Shown: one piece after another, positions 26,460 to 35,635 of the stretch
Numbering within the stretch: position 1 is the stretch's first letter
How the letters are laid out: every line of letters begins with the position of its first letter
Origin: an uncultured Schlesneria sp.
Lineage (GTDB): Bacteria > Planctomycetota > Planctomycetia > Planctomycetales > Planctomycetaceae
Assembly (NCBI GenBank): GCA_903840265.1
Contig: CAIMFH010000146.1
Location: 1 to 64,000 of the forward strand
Direction of reading: 5' to 3'
DNA: 64,000 bases
Made by a program: the position numbers and the translations under genes
The notes under the pieces: model-generated
Told to the model about the DNA's origin: nothing
What the model saw: only the letters and a program-made list of their open reading frames with translations
The model's database searches: none

Positions 26460-26717
26460 GGTTCAGAGAGCGTCCGTTTGGTTTCTGTAAGTCAGCAGGT
26501 GGGTTAAATAGCCGTGCGCGAAGATGGACGATTCAGATTTGAGCCTGATCGGGCCAGGCGGCAAGGCTGCTGCCGAGCCGCGAAGCTATTGCGGACCATC
26601 GACGTGCGCGGCTCGACCGAGGCCTGGCCCACACGAACACAACGATATCGCGATAACGTCGCCAGCAAAACCATCTTTACTTCAGCAAGAGAATCGCGCA
26701 CGTTTATTTAGCAGTGA

Positions 26718-27821
26718 CTATTCGGCGTGATACTTGTAGGCGAGCTTATCGGCTTCACGATCTTCGTATTCGACCTTGTCGCCGTCGCGAACCTGGCGGC
26801 CCCCTTCAAGGATGATCTTCTCATCCACGGCAAGGCCGTCCTTCAGGACATAGATGTCTTCCAGTTCGTCCTGGACGGTGATCTCACGCTGATGGGCGAC
26901 GTCATCCTTGTCGACGACGTACACATACTGTTTGGCAAGCACTTCGAAGACTGCTCGTTGAGGGATGACGATGGCATCCTTCTGCACGCGGCTAATGAGG
27001 ATGGTGCCCGTCTGGCCATGACGCAGCAGGTGATCGGGATTCGGAAAGTCGGCACGGAACTTGATGTTTCCGGTCTGGTTATTGAAGTCTGCTTCGATCG
27101 CCCCGATCTTGCCGACCTGCGGGAACTTGGTGTGGTCAGCCAGCATGAGTTCGATTTGCAACTCGTCCTTATGTTCCTTGAGTTCGTTCATGTACTCGAG
27201 ATATCGGGCTTCGCGGACGTTGAAATAAACCCACATCACGCTGTTGTCTGACAGGGTGGTAAGGACTTCACCTTCCTGGACCAGGCTGCCATGTTGCAAC
27301 TGCAATCGGTCGATGATGCCCTCAAATGGAGCCTTGATCGTGGCAAAATCCAATTCCGCAGCGGCCAGGCTCATCTTGGCCTGAGCCTTCGCCAGCTTGG
27401 CGCTCAGGAGCGCCACTTCTTGTGCCGAGACGACTTTGTCTTCATGCAGTTTTTTCGTGTACTCGTACTCCAGCCGTGCCAGTTCAGCCTCGGCCTTTTC
27501 GGCATCCAGCTTGGACTGATAGAGGATTGGCCTGACGTTAAACATCAGGTCTCCCTCGTGCACACGCTGCCCTTCTTTGACCTTGATGGCTTCAAGGTAC
27601 CCCATCTCCAAGGCTCGAACCTGGATGTGGCGTTGGGAGTGGATCTGGCAAACATACTCCTGAGTCAGCGTCACAGCCTTCGACTGAGGGTGGGTGGCCA
27701 GGATCTTATGGGCCTCGTGGTGGTGCTCCGCCTTCTCGTGATTGCAGGCCGACAGCGAGAAGCAAATCAATGCTGCAGCGATGGTCGGAATTCGTGAGAC
27801 TTGCATAGTGCCTTTGCTCAT
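26718..27821 (-). CDS. RND efflux adaptor (membrane fusion) lipoprotein
   Basis: A 367-residue periplasmic adaptor of the AcrA/MexA type. The signal peptide ends with the lipobox LSAC (Cys 26), followed by a His-rich stretch (HEKAEHHHEAH), unusual for the family and possibly metal-binding. A biotinyl-lipoyl half (MGYLEAIKVKEGQRVHEGD), an alpha hairpin (YTKKLHEDKVVSAQEVALLS), the second lipoyl half (TIKAPFEGIIDRLQLQHGSLV) and beta-barrel and membrane-proximal domains follow. Start ATG at 27821; a second ATG five codons later has AAAGG four bases upstream. First gene of the efflux operon. Confidence 0.93.
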   Translation of the reverse strand: MSKGTMQVSRIPTIAAALICFSLSACNHEKAEHHHEAHKILATHPQSKAVTLTQEYVCQIHSQRHIQVRALEMGYLEAIKVKEGQRVHEGDLMFNVRPILYQSKLDAEKAEAELARLEYEYTKKLHEDKVVSAQEVALLSAKLAKAQAKMSLAAAELDFATIKAPFEGIIDRLQLQHGSLVQEGEVLTTLSDNSVMWVYFNVREARYLEYMNELKEHKDELQIELMLADHTKFPQVGKIGAIEADFNNQTGNIKFRADFPNPDHLLRHGQTGTILISRVQKDAIVIPQRAVFEVLAKQYVYVVDKDDVAHQREITVQDELEDIYVLKDGLAVDEKIILEGGRQVRDGDKVEYEDREADKLAYKYHAE

Positions 27822-27900
27822 TTTCTATCCAAAATATCTTTGCTTCGCTTAATTTAACGTCAGAAACGCGACGCAGGATACACGAAACGAACTTCATGAA

Positions 27901-27929
27901 ACATTAGTCCGCTATCCGGGGTGCGTCAA
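27901..27929 (-). promoter_or_regulatory. Possible promoter of the efflux operon
   Basis: On the minus strand TTGACG and TAATGT are separated by 17 bases, about 80 bases upstream of the adaptor gene. The -35 is close to the sigma-70 consensus, the -10 only partly. Planctomycete promoters are poorly defined, so this is a weak call. Confidence 0.3.
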
Positions 27930-28456
27930 TTGCGGATGCGGTCCTTTGCAAGCTTTTAAGATTCCACGCGCAATGCTTTTTTGATTGATACCATTCGAGT
28001 CCTTTTACACCTTAAAGTTCGTTAACGATTCGATTATTCACGAAAGAAAAACGATGTGTGACTTCTATTCTCGCCACAGGTTTCTCCGTTAGTCATAGAT
28101 CCTTTTTCCTCATCGACCAGTCGGACATCTGCCAGATTTCATCTTACTCATTTGTAATCTAACGTCGTTGTAAGGTGACCTCATCTCAGGCATCTGGTGC
28201 TCATGTCTCAGGCTGATTTTTTGACACCCCTGAACAACCAAAGTACTATTGAATCCAAGGGGATGGCAGCAATTCTCAGGGTCGCGGTCGCAAATCTTCT
28301 GGTCCAGACATGACCTAGCAACCTCTATGCCGCCTTTTCGGTCGGCTTGAGCGGGCTGCGGTCTTGGCATCCTGAGGATCGCGTGAGTTTCGAAGCTGAT
28401 GATCTCGTTCTGAAGGGGATTACAGTTGAGTTTGGCTGGCCTTTCAGCGGCCGGGG

Positions 28457-28504
28457 CCACCCGTTGAAGCTGGTGGCAGACGCAGATGCCGGCTGAAGCC
28501 CGGC
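28457..28504 (+). repeat. REP-type palindrome pair
   Basis: Two imperfect hairpins: CCACCCGTTGAAGCTGGTGG (28457-28476) and GCCGGCTGAAGCCCGGC (28488-28504), joined by a short CAGACGCAGAT linker. Sequence, order and linker match the palindromes that flank the REP-associated transposase at 40041-40475. A more decayed third palindrome may precede at about 28435-28455. Confidence 0.8.
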
Positions 28505-28601
28505 AGGGAAGACTTGCGCTGGTTATTGACTTCAAAAACCGTGGCACACGGCGAAGACGATTGCTCCGGTGGAAGTCGAGTTGGCATAGGACAGGAACAC
28601 C

Positions 28602-28636
28602 ATTGCAAATTGCAAATTGAAAATTGGGAAGACAGG
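28602..28636. repeat. A/T-rich dispersed repeat (ATTGCAAATTG type), copy 1
   Basis: ATTGCAAATTGCAAATTG followed by AAAATTGGGAAGACAGG. The same motif recurs at 30436-30482. It is made of near-tandem GCAAATT units and lies outside genes. Confidence 0.6.
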
Positions 28637-28727
28637 ACAGAAGGGAGAGTGGCACGATTCGCAAGTTGGCACTTCCGGCGGTTGAAGACCGGCGCTCATC
28701 GCCATTTCGCGCCGATTCAACAGGAAC

Positions 28728-28866
28728 GCGGATTCGCAGTTGGCTTACTTCTCGCGAAGCGAGAAGGCGACTTGGGGTGTCAAAGACTTGGCCCCCAGCG
28801 ACGTGTTTGAATGATTTGCTACTTGCTCGTGAGGACATACTTCATACGGAGTGTGCCTACTACTTT
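28728..28866 (+). repeat. Composite dispersed repeat, copy 1
   Basis: The block starts GCGGATTCGCAGTTGGCTTAC, contains an inverted TTCTCGC/GCGAGAA hairpin, and ends about 70 bases later with CGGAGTGTGCCTACTACTTT. The same pieces in the same order occur at 46846-46925. It lies in non-coding DNA next to the end of a minus-strand gene in both cases. Confidence 0.65.
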
Positions 28867-28904
28867 GCGTGCGCACCTTGCCGTGCGGCGGCTTCAGGCA
28901 GGCA

Positions 28905-29945
28905 TTAGTTCACGTTCCAGAGGTTGCCTGTTTCTGATGTGTCGTAGCCGGGGAGTTCACCGAGCAGCTTGCGGTAGGCGGGTGAGCGGACCACGCTGAG
29001 GAAGGCTTTGATTCGGCGGTCGTCGGACAGCGAGTCGGGGAAGCAGGCATCGTAGGCTTCTTCCTGGACGGGAAGAAAGTGAAGGCCTGCTTCGGCGCTG
29101 GCCAGTTGCACGCAGACGCCGGCATCGGCCCAGCCCGACTGGACTGCTTCGGTCACGCCTTGATGATGTCGAGTCATTCGTGCGGGGGCAGGACGGCCAT
29201 CCAGGATTCGGTCGAGGCATTGTCGGGCACCTGACCCAGGCTCGCGGCCGACCCATGTCAGATTGGATTTCACGACGGCTCGCACGGAACGGTGTTTGGC
29301 TGTCGGCGACATGGCGATTCCCTCTTGCCAGCGTGCGATGCGAACCAGCCGAAAACCGTCACCGAGTGATTCTCGGATCACTTGCGAGTTTCGGTCTGGG
29401 TCTTCCTTGGTGGCGAGATGAAGTCCCGCCAAGTGAACCAGGCCTTCGCGTAACATCTCGATTGCCTGACGGCTGGAGCGGGGCAGCACCAGCAGCCGCA
29501 GGCCTGTCACCGCGGCAAATTGACTGGCGAGTAGTCCTGCGGCAGGATCGCAGCAGGCGATGACGAGCGTTTCGTCGGCGGTTGTCGACAAACTGCTGGA
29601 ACCCGAGTCCGGCAGTGGTGTGAGCATCGGTGTCGCGCCCGCAGGGTAGAGGATCGTGCGGTTGCCAACGGCCGCTCGCCAACACCGTCCCGACAAATCG
29701 GTCGGGTTCCAGGCCCAGACTTCGGGCGAATTCGTCGAGGCGGCCTGGCCGAACAGTTCTTCGACAGAACCCCCGAGGACCGCGGCGATCGCCAGCGCGG
29801 CGGTGACGGACGGGGCCAGTCGCTCGCCTTCAATGGCCGTGACGGCCGAGCGTGAAATCCCTGCCCGTTCGGCCAGTTCGGCCTGCGTGAGACCGACCGC
29901 GGTGCGGCGTTCTTTCACTCGGTTGCGTGTTGAGGCGTCTGTCAT
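28905..29945 (-). CDS. XRE-type regulator with periplasmic-binding-protein-like ligand domain
   Basis: A 346-residue protein. Residues 8-60 are an XRE helix-turn-helix (RTAVGLTQAELAERAGISRS, then AVTAIEGERLAPSVTAALAIA). Residues about 120-320 look like a PBP-like substrate-binding domain (PF12727-type) with LVIACCDPAAGLLAS, NLTWVGREPGSGARQCLDR, GVTEAVQSGWADAGVCVQLA and a late FLSVVRSPAYRKLLGELPGYD, the pattern seen in molybdate-binding and related solute-sensing regulators. It probably controls a transport or cofactor gene in response to a bound anion, possibly molybdate. It is divergent from the small exported protein at 30013, and the shared 65-base region contains TGATAAT repeats that could be its operator. 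Confidence 0.85.
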   Translation of the reverse strand: MTDASTRNRVKERRTAVGLTQAELAERAGISRSAVTAIEGERLAPSVTAALAIAAVLGGSVEELFGQAASTNSPEVWAWNPTDLSGRCWRAAVGNRTILYPAGATPMLTPLPDSGSSSLSTTADETLVIACCDPAAGLLASQFAAVTGLRLLVLPRSSRQAIEMLREGLVHLAGLHLATKEDPDRNSQVIRESLGDGFRLVRIARWQEGIAMSPTAKHRSVRAVVKSNLTWVGREPGSGARQCLDRILDGRPAPARMTRHHQGVTEAVQSGWADAGVCVQLASAEAGLHFLPVQEEAYDACFPDSLSDDRRIKAFLSVVRSPAYRKLLGELPGYDTSETGNLWNVN

Positions 29946-29976
29946 GATAATGCCATCGTATGTGATAATCGTGTCA
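29944..29976. promoter_or_regulatory. Candidate operator between divergent regulator and exported protein
   Basis: Two ATGATAAT/GTGATAAT direct repeats 17-18 bases apart, the second inside an imperfect palindrome TGATAATCGTGTCA (29963-29976). The site overlaps the start of the XRE gene and sits just upstream of the plus-strand gene at 30013, where an autoregulatory site would be expected. Confidence 0.35.
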
Positions 29977-30012
29977 TTGTCTCGTGTCAGATCGTTGCAG
30001 GGAGACTACGTC

Positions 30013-30411
30013 ATGGTCACTCGAATCCCGCTGTTCGGCTGCGGCCTGCTGTTATTTGCCGCGGCGGTCATGGGAGCGGATGAGAAACCGCCGCGCATCA
30101 AACCGCAAGAGGCTCGGCAGAATGTGGGGAAGAAAGTCGAGGTTGTGTTTGAGGTGAAAGGTTCGAAGAACTCGTTGAAGCGGAAGACGGTGTACCTCGA
30201 TTCGGAAGCCGATTTTCGGGATGAGAAGAACCTGGGGATCGCGATCTCGGAAAAGGGTGTGTCGGATTTGAAGCAGAAACGAAACGTGGACGAGCCGTCT
30301 GAATATTACCGAGGCAAGATGATTCGGGTCGTTGGGGACGTCGTAATCGAGGATGAACGGCCTTACATCAAAGTTGATGAGGCTGAGCAGTTGGATTTGT
30401 TTGTGGAGTAG
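30013..30411 (+). CDS. Small exported protein, possibly OB-fold
   Basis: A 132-residue protein from the ATG at 30013 (CAGGGAGA eight bases upstream) with a clear signal peptide ending near VMGADEK (about residue 21). The mature part is highly charged, with a pattern of short strands (ARQNVGKKVEVVFEVKG, KTVYLDSEADF, MIRVVGDVVIEDERPYIKV) that resembles nucleic-acid or small-molecule binding OB folds found in exported planctomycete proteins. It has no transmembrane part. It is divergent from the XRE/ligand-domain regulator with only 67 bases between the starts, which suggests control by that protein. Function is not known. Confidence 0.7.
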   Translation: MVTRIPLFGCGLLLFAAAVMGADEKPPRIKPQEARQNVGKKVEVVFEVKGSKNSLKRKTVYLDSEADFRDEKNLGIAISEKGVSDLKQKRNVDEPSEYYRGKMIRVVGDVVIEDERPYIKVDEAEQLDLFVE

Positions 30412-30435
30412 TTGGAGTTGAGGAAGAAAAGCGAC

Positions 30436-30482
30436 TGCAAATTGCGAATTGCAAAATGCAAATTGAAAATTGGAAGACGGGG
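30436..30482. repeat. A/T-rich dispersed repeat (ATTGCAAATTG type), copy 2
   Basis: Longer version of the repeat at 28602-28636, with four GCAAATT-like units and the same AAAATTGGAAGACGG end. It lies just after the stop of the small exported protein gene. Confidence 0.6.
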
Positions 30483-30605
30483 AGAGGATGTTTAAGGCTG
30501 TCATGCCTGCACGTGTTGGCGGTTTCACAATAACGTGCACGGCTCGGCGGGAGCCTCGCCCGCCTCGCCCTCCCAGAAGACTACTTTAGCTGGAAACATT
30601 GCATC

Positions 30606-31559
30606 GTGAGCCGTCAGCGTCGAGCTTTTACTCTGATTGAACTGCTGGTTGTGATTGCAATCATCGCCGTGTTGATTGCGTTGTTGCTGCCGGCCGTGCA
30701 GCAGGCTCGGGAGGCGGCGCGACGGACTCAATGCAAGAGTCAGTTGAAGCAACTGGGGCTGGCGATTCACAACTATGAGAGCACGCATATGTGTTTTCCG
30801 CCGGGTCAGGTTCGGCTTTCGTTTAGTGCTCAGCCGCGCGTGAGAGGATGGTCGATGTACGTGCAACTGCTGCCGTATTTCGACCAGGCCCCGTTATATG
30901 GAAAGTGGGATTTTGCTGATCCCCTGGCGAATGAATCGAACGGGAATACGGCGTTCATTCTGCCCGTGCTGGTCTGTCCGTCGGCCACGCTGACTCAGAA
31001 CCCGTTCACAAAATCGAGCGGAGTGAAGTACGCGATAACTAGTTACGGAGGCAACGGGGGGACTCAATCGCACCCACCGGCATCGACGAGCGGCGACGGG
31101 ATTTTTGCCGGGACCGGTCCCGCGATTACGACTCCGCCGACAGTCCAGCATGGTTTGATCCGAATTCGGGATGTCATCGACGGAACGAGCAACACGTTGC
31201 TGCTGGGGGAGAGAAGCCATCTTGATCCCGTTTACGACGCCTACTATGCCGCTGGCGCGGCAACGAGTCCGATGGCCGGTTATGGCTTCTGGGCATCGGC
31301 GGGTGGGCAGTTGGCTCTGACGGACCTGACGATGAGCAGCTTCGGACCGATCAACTATCGGATTCCAGCCGGGTTGGGGACTGTCACCGGTTCTAATGAG
31401 GAAAATCTTCGGCTGAACGCATTTGGAAGCCAGCATACGGGGGGAGCTCAGTTTGCTCTGGCTGATGGCAGCGTCCGATTTATCAGCGAAAACGTTGATC
31501 GGAACGTGAATCGTGCGCTGGGGACTCGGGCTGGTGGTGAGGTGGTTGGGGAGTTCTAG
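30606..31559 (+). CDS. DUF1559 pseudopilin-like secreted protein
   Basis: A 317-residue member of the large planctomycete DUF1559 family. It starts at a GTG and has a type IV prepilin leader (RRAFTLIELLVVIAIIAVLI), cut by prepilin peptidase before FTLIEL, then the long helix ending in VQQAREAARRTQCKSQLKQL. The globular part has the DGTSNTLLLGER segment and near the end the family hallmark H-X9-DG (HTGGAQFALADG). Members are thought to be pseudopilins of type II-like secretion or surface structures. Dozens to hundreds occur per genome. It stands alone here. Confidence 0.95.
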   Translation: MSRQRRAFTLIELLVVIAIIAVLIALLLPAVQQAREAARRTQCKSQLKQLGLAIHNYESTHMCFPPGQVRLSFSAQPRVRGWSMYVQLLPYFDQAPLYGKWDFADPLANESNGNTAFILPVLVCPSATLTQNPFTKSSGVKYAITSYGGNGGTQSHPPASTSGDGIFAGTGPAITTPPTVQHGLIRIRDVIDGTSNTLLLGERSHLDPVYDAYYAAGAATSPMAGYGFWASAGGQLALTDLTMSSFGPINYRIPAGLGTVTGSNEENLRLNAFGSQHTGGAQFALADGSVRFISENVDRNVNRALGTRAGGEVVGEF

Positions 31560-31753
31560 GCGGGCAGTATATGACCGAGACTTCGTTCTGCCACATATTA
31601 TGAAGTATTGGAGAGTAAATTATACTTCTGGGGCTAGTCAGCAGGAGGAAGTAAGGCAGCTAGACAAGCGGATGTAAATATGATTTAGTGAGCCATGGCA
31701 TTATTTTAGTCATGGGTTTACGGTCGGTCCACGCCTATCAAGTGGGGAACATC

Positions 31754-33643
31754 ATGCTTGCGAAGATCCTGCTCATGGTCACTGTCCTTCTGTTGACATC
31801 AGAGGCGCAAGCGGCGTCGCTGGTTCGGCTACGGCTGGGATCAAATGCGGATCGCGATTTGCTGCAATTGACGGTGTTGTTTCGATCGAAAGAGGAACCC
31901 ATTCGTGTCGAGGTGAGAGCGTACGAGTCGCTCGACCGATTGCCAGCAGATCCCCTCAAGGCACAGATTCGTCCGATTGAAGGTCGGGGCGATCAATACC
32001 GAGACTCAAATGGAGCGTTCCTGCACAAGCTAACTCTCGCACCCGAAAAAGATGCTTCGTTCGGTATGGCGGATATCGAGATCGAGTACGAGCATCTTAA
32101 GCTTGCAGTAGGTTCTCATCACATCGGATATGAGGTCAAAGTCTTTCACGGCGACAGCATTGAGTTCACGACCGCGACTTCGCTGAAGTTGATTGAGATT
32201 CTCGATCAGCCCCGCGACATCAAGGTGATCGATATTCGGAACGTGATGGAGACGAAAAATGTGAATGAAACCGTTTTCGTTGTCTCGGCAGACGGAATAC
32301 TGACCAAGGACACTGTCGAAACAGAGAAAGCGACCTCGGCAGCTTTTTTCGAGACCTTTACGAGGAATAGCAAGTATCTACGACCGAATGACATCGCCAG
32401 TGCCGCGCCGGGTGGGATTCAAATTGCCGGTGCAACTGGTGACGGTATAACAATCGTCGGCCGCATCGTCGATTCCCAAAAGATCGGCGTCCTGACGATT
32501 GTCGATCCGTTGAACAAGGTCATCGCAGTGAGTTCGGACGGTCTCGAAGTCGCGGCAATCGCAAACACCGCTGCTTCCCCCAATTCGGCCGACGCCAAAC
32601 GTCAGCAAATGGTTGTCGCAGAGCAGAATCGTGCTCCTTGGATTCCACAGCCGCATATTCCGATTTACTACGCCACGAACCGAAATGTTGCCAAGCCAGC
32701 GTCCCGAGGCTCCGATCGCTTTGGAAACGAACTCGCGAATTTGAGTTATGGATCCTGCCTGGCCAGTGTGCCGCTGGTCGTCCATCGTCGCGGTCGGCTC
32801 GAACGCCCGGGGTGGTGGGATTCTCCGGATCCCAGTCAGCATTTTCTCGTGGAGCAAGTGAACGCCCTCGAAATCGATCCCTTTTTTGCCGTGATGAAGA
32901 CGACGCTTTCCAAAGGGAACGCGACCGACGTGCTGCTGTACATCCATGGCTTCAACAACACATTTGAAGATTGCGTACTCACTGCTGCACAAATCAAGCA
33001 GGATACGGAATTCAGCGGGACCGTGGTTGTCTTTTCCTGGCCCTCAGAAGGTGTCACGTTCAATTGGTCGAATCTTGAGGGGCCGTACAAACGTGATGAG
33101 GATAAGGCGAAGGGTAGCTATGACGTTGTGGCGTCTTTCATTCAAAAGGTGATTGAGCAGCAAGTTGATTCTGGCGGAAAGATTCACATTCTGTCACACA
33201 GCATGGGTGGGCGTGTCACGGCGGAAGCACTGCAGATCATTGACAAGAAACTTCCGGCAGGAAAAAAGCTATTTGGGCACCTCGTGTTCGCCGCGCCGGA
33301 TGTTGACGCCTCCAGATTTGGTTCAGCCCTGCCAGCGATGATTCGCCGGTCGAATGACGTCACCCTGTACTATTGTGAAGATGACCTGGCTCTGATGGCG
33401 TCGCGCCGTGTTCATTCTGAGGATCGCGCCGGGCAAGGACGCATCATGAACAATCGGCTGGAATGCGTCGATTGTAAGAAGGCGAATACTTCGTGGCTGG
33501 GACACGGTTACTTGGTCGAACGCGACATTCTGCTGGTCGATTTGCAGATGCTACTGATGCTGGACCGTCTGGCAACCAATCGCCGACCTCCACTGCGTGA
33601 AAACGTGTATGGTGCCGACCAAAAGTACTGGTTCTTTCCATAG
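31754..33643 (+). CDS. Exported alpha/beta hydrolase, DUF900 family
   Basis: A 629-residue protein. The start is set at ATG 31754, where GGGGA lies six bases upstream and a signal peptide begins (MLAKILLMVTVLLL, cleavage near EAQAAS). The N-terminal 270 residues have no recognised domain and look like beta-rich modules. From about residue 290, YYATNRNV starts the DUF900 alpha/beta hydrolase, with DVLLYIHGFNNTFEDC (oxyanion hole), VVFSWPSEG and the nucleophile elbow SHSMGGR, Ser 483 being the nucleophile. A later Asp (APDVDASRF) and His (GHGYLVERD) complete the triad. Substrate unknown. An earlier ATG at 31688 is less likely because it would hide the signal peptide. Confidence 0.88.
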   Translation: MLAKILLMVTVLLLTSEAQAASLVRLRLGSNADRDLLQLTVLFRSKEEPIRVEVRAYESLDRLPADPLKAQIRPIEGRGDQYRDSNGAFLHKLTLAPEKDASFGMADIEIEYEHLKLAVGSHHIGYEVKVFHGDSIEFTTATSLKLIEILDQPRDIKVIDIRNVMETKNVNETVFVVSADGILTKDTVETEKATSAAFFETFTRNSKYLRPNDIASAAPGGIQIAGATGDGITIVGRIVDSQKIGVLTIVDPLNKVIAVSSDGLEVAAIANTAASPNSADAKRQQMVVAEQNRAPWIPQPHIPIYYATNRNVAKPASRGSDRFGNELANLSYGSCLASVPLVVHRRGRLERPGWWDSPDPSQHFLVEQVNALEIDPFFAVMKTTLSKGNATDVLLYIHGFNNTFEDCVLTAAQIKQDTEFSGTVVVFSWPSEGVTFNWSNLEGPYKRDEDKAKGSYDVVASFIQKVIEQQVDSGGKIHILSHSMGGRVTAEALQIIDKKLPAGKKLFGHLVFAAPDVDASRFGSALPAMIRRSNDVTLYYCEDDLALMASRRVHSEDRAGQGRIMNNRLECVDCKKANTSWLGHGYLVERDILLVDLQMLLMLDRLATNRRPPLRENVYGADQKYWFFP

Positions 33644-33897
33644 ATCAAAGATTACTCAGGTTCTGCCAAGTTTTGCCTTATGGACAAATTGTTGGCTGTC
33701 GCCCGAAGCTGAGTTTTTCAACCCGACATCCGTCCACTGAGACTTGAGGAACCGCTTCGGCGTGAGTCACGAACGGCAGTGAATGCCGTTGTTCGTCTTG
33801 ACCGATCTGGCGGGGGGAGATACCGTTCCGCTGCCGCGTTGTTTCGGTCGCGAACACTGCTGCGCGGAACGCATGTCTGGCTGGGGCAAGGACGCCG

Positions 33898-34731
33898 ATG
33901 CCTGGGTTTCAAACACATATCACCGTGAGTACCGCCGTCGGTATTGGTTACGCCGTCTGGGGCGGTACGCAATACGACTTGCCGTTTAGCACCTGTGCTT
34001 TGGCTGGTGGATTACTCGCCATTGCCGGGGTCATGCCCGATCTGGACAGTGATACTGGCGTTCCTGCTCGCGAGACCATCGGTTTTGCGGCGGCCATCGT
34101 GCCGATGCTGATTTTCAATAAATTGCAAGTCTACGGCCTGACGATTGAACAAATGGTGCTGTTCGGGGCACCGATGTATCTGCTGATCCGCTACGGATTG
34201 GGGACCATCTTCAAGTCGGCGAACGTGCATCGGGGGATGTTTCACAGCATTCCTGCTGCGGTCATCGCCGGGCTGATTGGTTATCTGGTTTGTGATTCGG
34301 GAGCTCACCTGGTTCACACTTACAAGGCATTCGCCGTGGGGTTGGGGTACCTGGTGCATCTGATTCTGGATGAAATCTGGAGCGTCGATGTGAAGAACGC
34401 TCGGGTGAAGAAGTCGTTTGGGACGGCATTGAAGTTCTTCGGTGAAAACACGGGGAACACGATGATGACCTATTGCCTGATGACGTTGTTGCTGATGTTT
34501 GCGGCCAACGAACGGACTCAACCCGTCACGCCGACCGCGTTTGCTCGACGGCATGTGGATACCACGATGCAGGCGATCCGGGAGAATGCGAGTAAGTCAG
34601 TCGAAGTGCCCGCAACTCCGACGACGCCACCGAAGGCAACGGATTCACCGGCACTTTCGCCAGCGGATAACGGGTGGCAACGACCGAAAGCGACATCCCG
34701 ACGTACTCGACTGGACGATCCGTGGCGATAG
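33898..34731 (+). CDS. YdjM-like membrane-bound metal-dependent hydrolase
   Basis: A 277-residue membrane protein. It begins MPGFQTHITVSTAVGIGYA, with THI giving the first metal-ligand His; DLDSD in AGVMPDLDSDTG and HRGMFHSIPA provide the remaining metal-binding residues of the YdjM/LexA-regulated hydrolase family. At least five membrane helices follow. The tail after about residue 200 is a Pro/Thr/Ala-rich cytoplasmic or periplasmic extension absent from short members. The gene is followed after 32 bases by a CvpA-like gene and the pair may be one transcript. Confidence 0.85.
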   Translation: MPGFQTHITVSTAVGIGYAVWGGTQYDLPFSTCALAGGLLAIAGVMPDLDSDTGVPARETIGFAAAIVPMLIFNKLQVYGLTIEQMVLFGAPMYLLIRYGLGTIFKSANVHRGMFHSIPAAVIAGLIGYLVCDSGAHLVHTYKAFAVGLGYLVHLILDEIWSVDVKNARVKKSFGTALKFFGENTGNTMMTYCLMTLLLMFAANERTQPVTPTAFARRHVDTTMQAIRENASKSVEVPATPTTPPKATDSPALSPADNGWQRPKATSRRTRLDDPWR

Positions 34732-34763
34732 CCTGCGCACCGCAATCTCGAAGGAATTGAAAG

Positions 34764-35618
34764 ATGACCGTTTATGACGGTGTGATGGCTTTGATCGTCC
34801 TGTACACAGTAGTGCATGGGTATTTTCGCGGTGCGGCCTGGCAAGTCGCTCCCATCATGTCGCTGGTGCTGGGCTACATGGTCGCGATGCCGATGTCGGT
34901 GACGATGGCGCAGTACTTTGGGCCGCCGCCGCTCAATCGGTTGTTCGCTCTGGTGGCGATCTACATCCTGGTTTCGATCACGGTTTACCTGCTAGTGCGC
35001 TCGTTCCGTGACGGCGTCGACAAGGCGAAGCTGACTGAAGTCGATCGGCACCTGGGTGCGATCATGGGTGGGATAAAGGGGATTCTGGTCACGCTGGTTG
35101 CCACGTGCGCCCTGCTGATCTACTTTCCGCAGATGCGTGAAGTGATCCTGGCTTCGGAAAGCAGCTCGATCGCCTCTAAGGTGATCTCGCGAGTGTACCC
35201 GCTGCTGCCGAAGGCGATGCAATCGATTCTCGATCCGTATCTAAAACAACTCGACGGTCAATTGCCGATCGACTTCAACAACACGAATGATGGCTTCCAG
35301 GGGACGACACCGTCGGCTCCCACGGCACCGCGACCGAATCCGGCACCGTCGCCGACGTATTCACCAAGTGATCTGTTCAACCTGACACCGACTGCGTCGA
35401 CACCCGAGTTCGCACCACCGCCAACATCGACCACGCCGACACTGCCAGTTCGGCGGCAGATGCGATCGACGCCGGAACTGCTGGATCCGGCTGAGTATCA
35501 GCCGCAGGCGCAGCCACAAGCTCAGCCACAACCGCGACGGCGGCCGGTGATGAAGGCGGCTCAGGAAGACGATCCGTTTGAGGCGGCCGATCCTGATCGG
35601 GCGAGTTTGCCACGGTAA
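34764..35618 (+). CDS. CvpA-family membrane protein with Pro-rich tail
   Basis: A 284-residue protein. The first 165 residues carry four membrane helices and look like CvpA (LIVLYTVVHGYFRGAAWQV, then GAIMGGIKGILVTLVAT), a family linked to colicin V production and envelope stability. The last 110 residues are disordered, rich in Pro, Thr, Ala and Gln (repeated PQAQPQAQPQPRRRP), and end in acidic and Arg residues. The gene lies 32 bases after the YdjM-like gene and is followed by a good terminator. Confidence 0.85.
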   Translation: MTVYDGVMALIVLYTVVHGYFRGAAWQVAPIMSLVLGYMVAMPMSVTMAQYFGPPPLNRLFALVAIYILVSITVYLLVRSFRDGVDKAKLTEVDRHLGAIMGGIKGILVTLVATCALLIYFPQMREVILASESSSIASKVISRVYPLLPKAMQSILDPYLKQLDGQLPIDFNNTNDGFQGTTPSAPTAPRPNPAPSPTYSPSDLFNLTPTASTPEFAPPPTSTTPTLPVRRQMRSTPELLDPAEYQPQAQPQAQPQPRRRPVMKAAQEDDPFEAADPDRASLPR

Positions 35619-35635
35619 GAAACAGAGGAAGAGTT

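Larger units (their letters stand above)
27822..28904. other. Long intergenic region with dispersed repeats
   Basis: Nearly 1.1 kb between the divergent-looking ends of the efflux operon and the XRE regulator gene. A 242-codon minus-strand frame crosses it but runs straight through REP and other dispersed repeats and has no recognisable protein. The contents that can be named are a REP cluster (28457-28504), an A/T-rich tandem-like repeat (28602-28636) and a composite repeat (28728-28866). Confidence 0.6.

Noticed and set aside
28110-28838. 242-codon minus-strand open frame between the efflux operon and the XRE regulator
   Set aside because: It runs through REP palindromes and the A/T-rich repeat, and the product has no domain or ribosome binding site.
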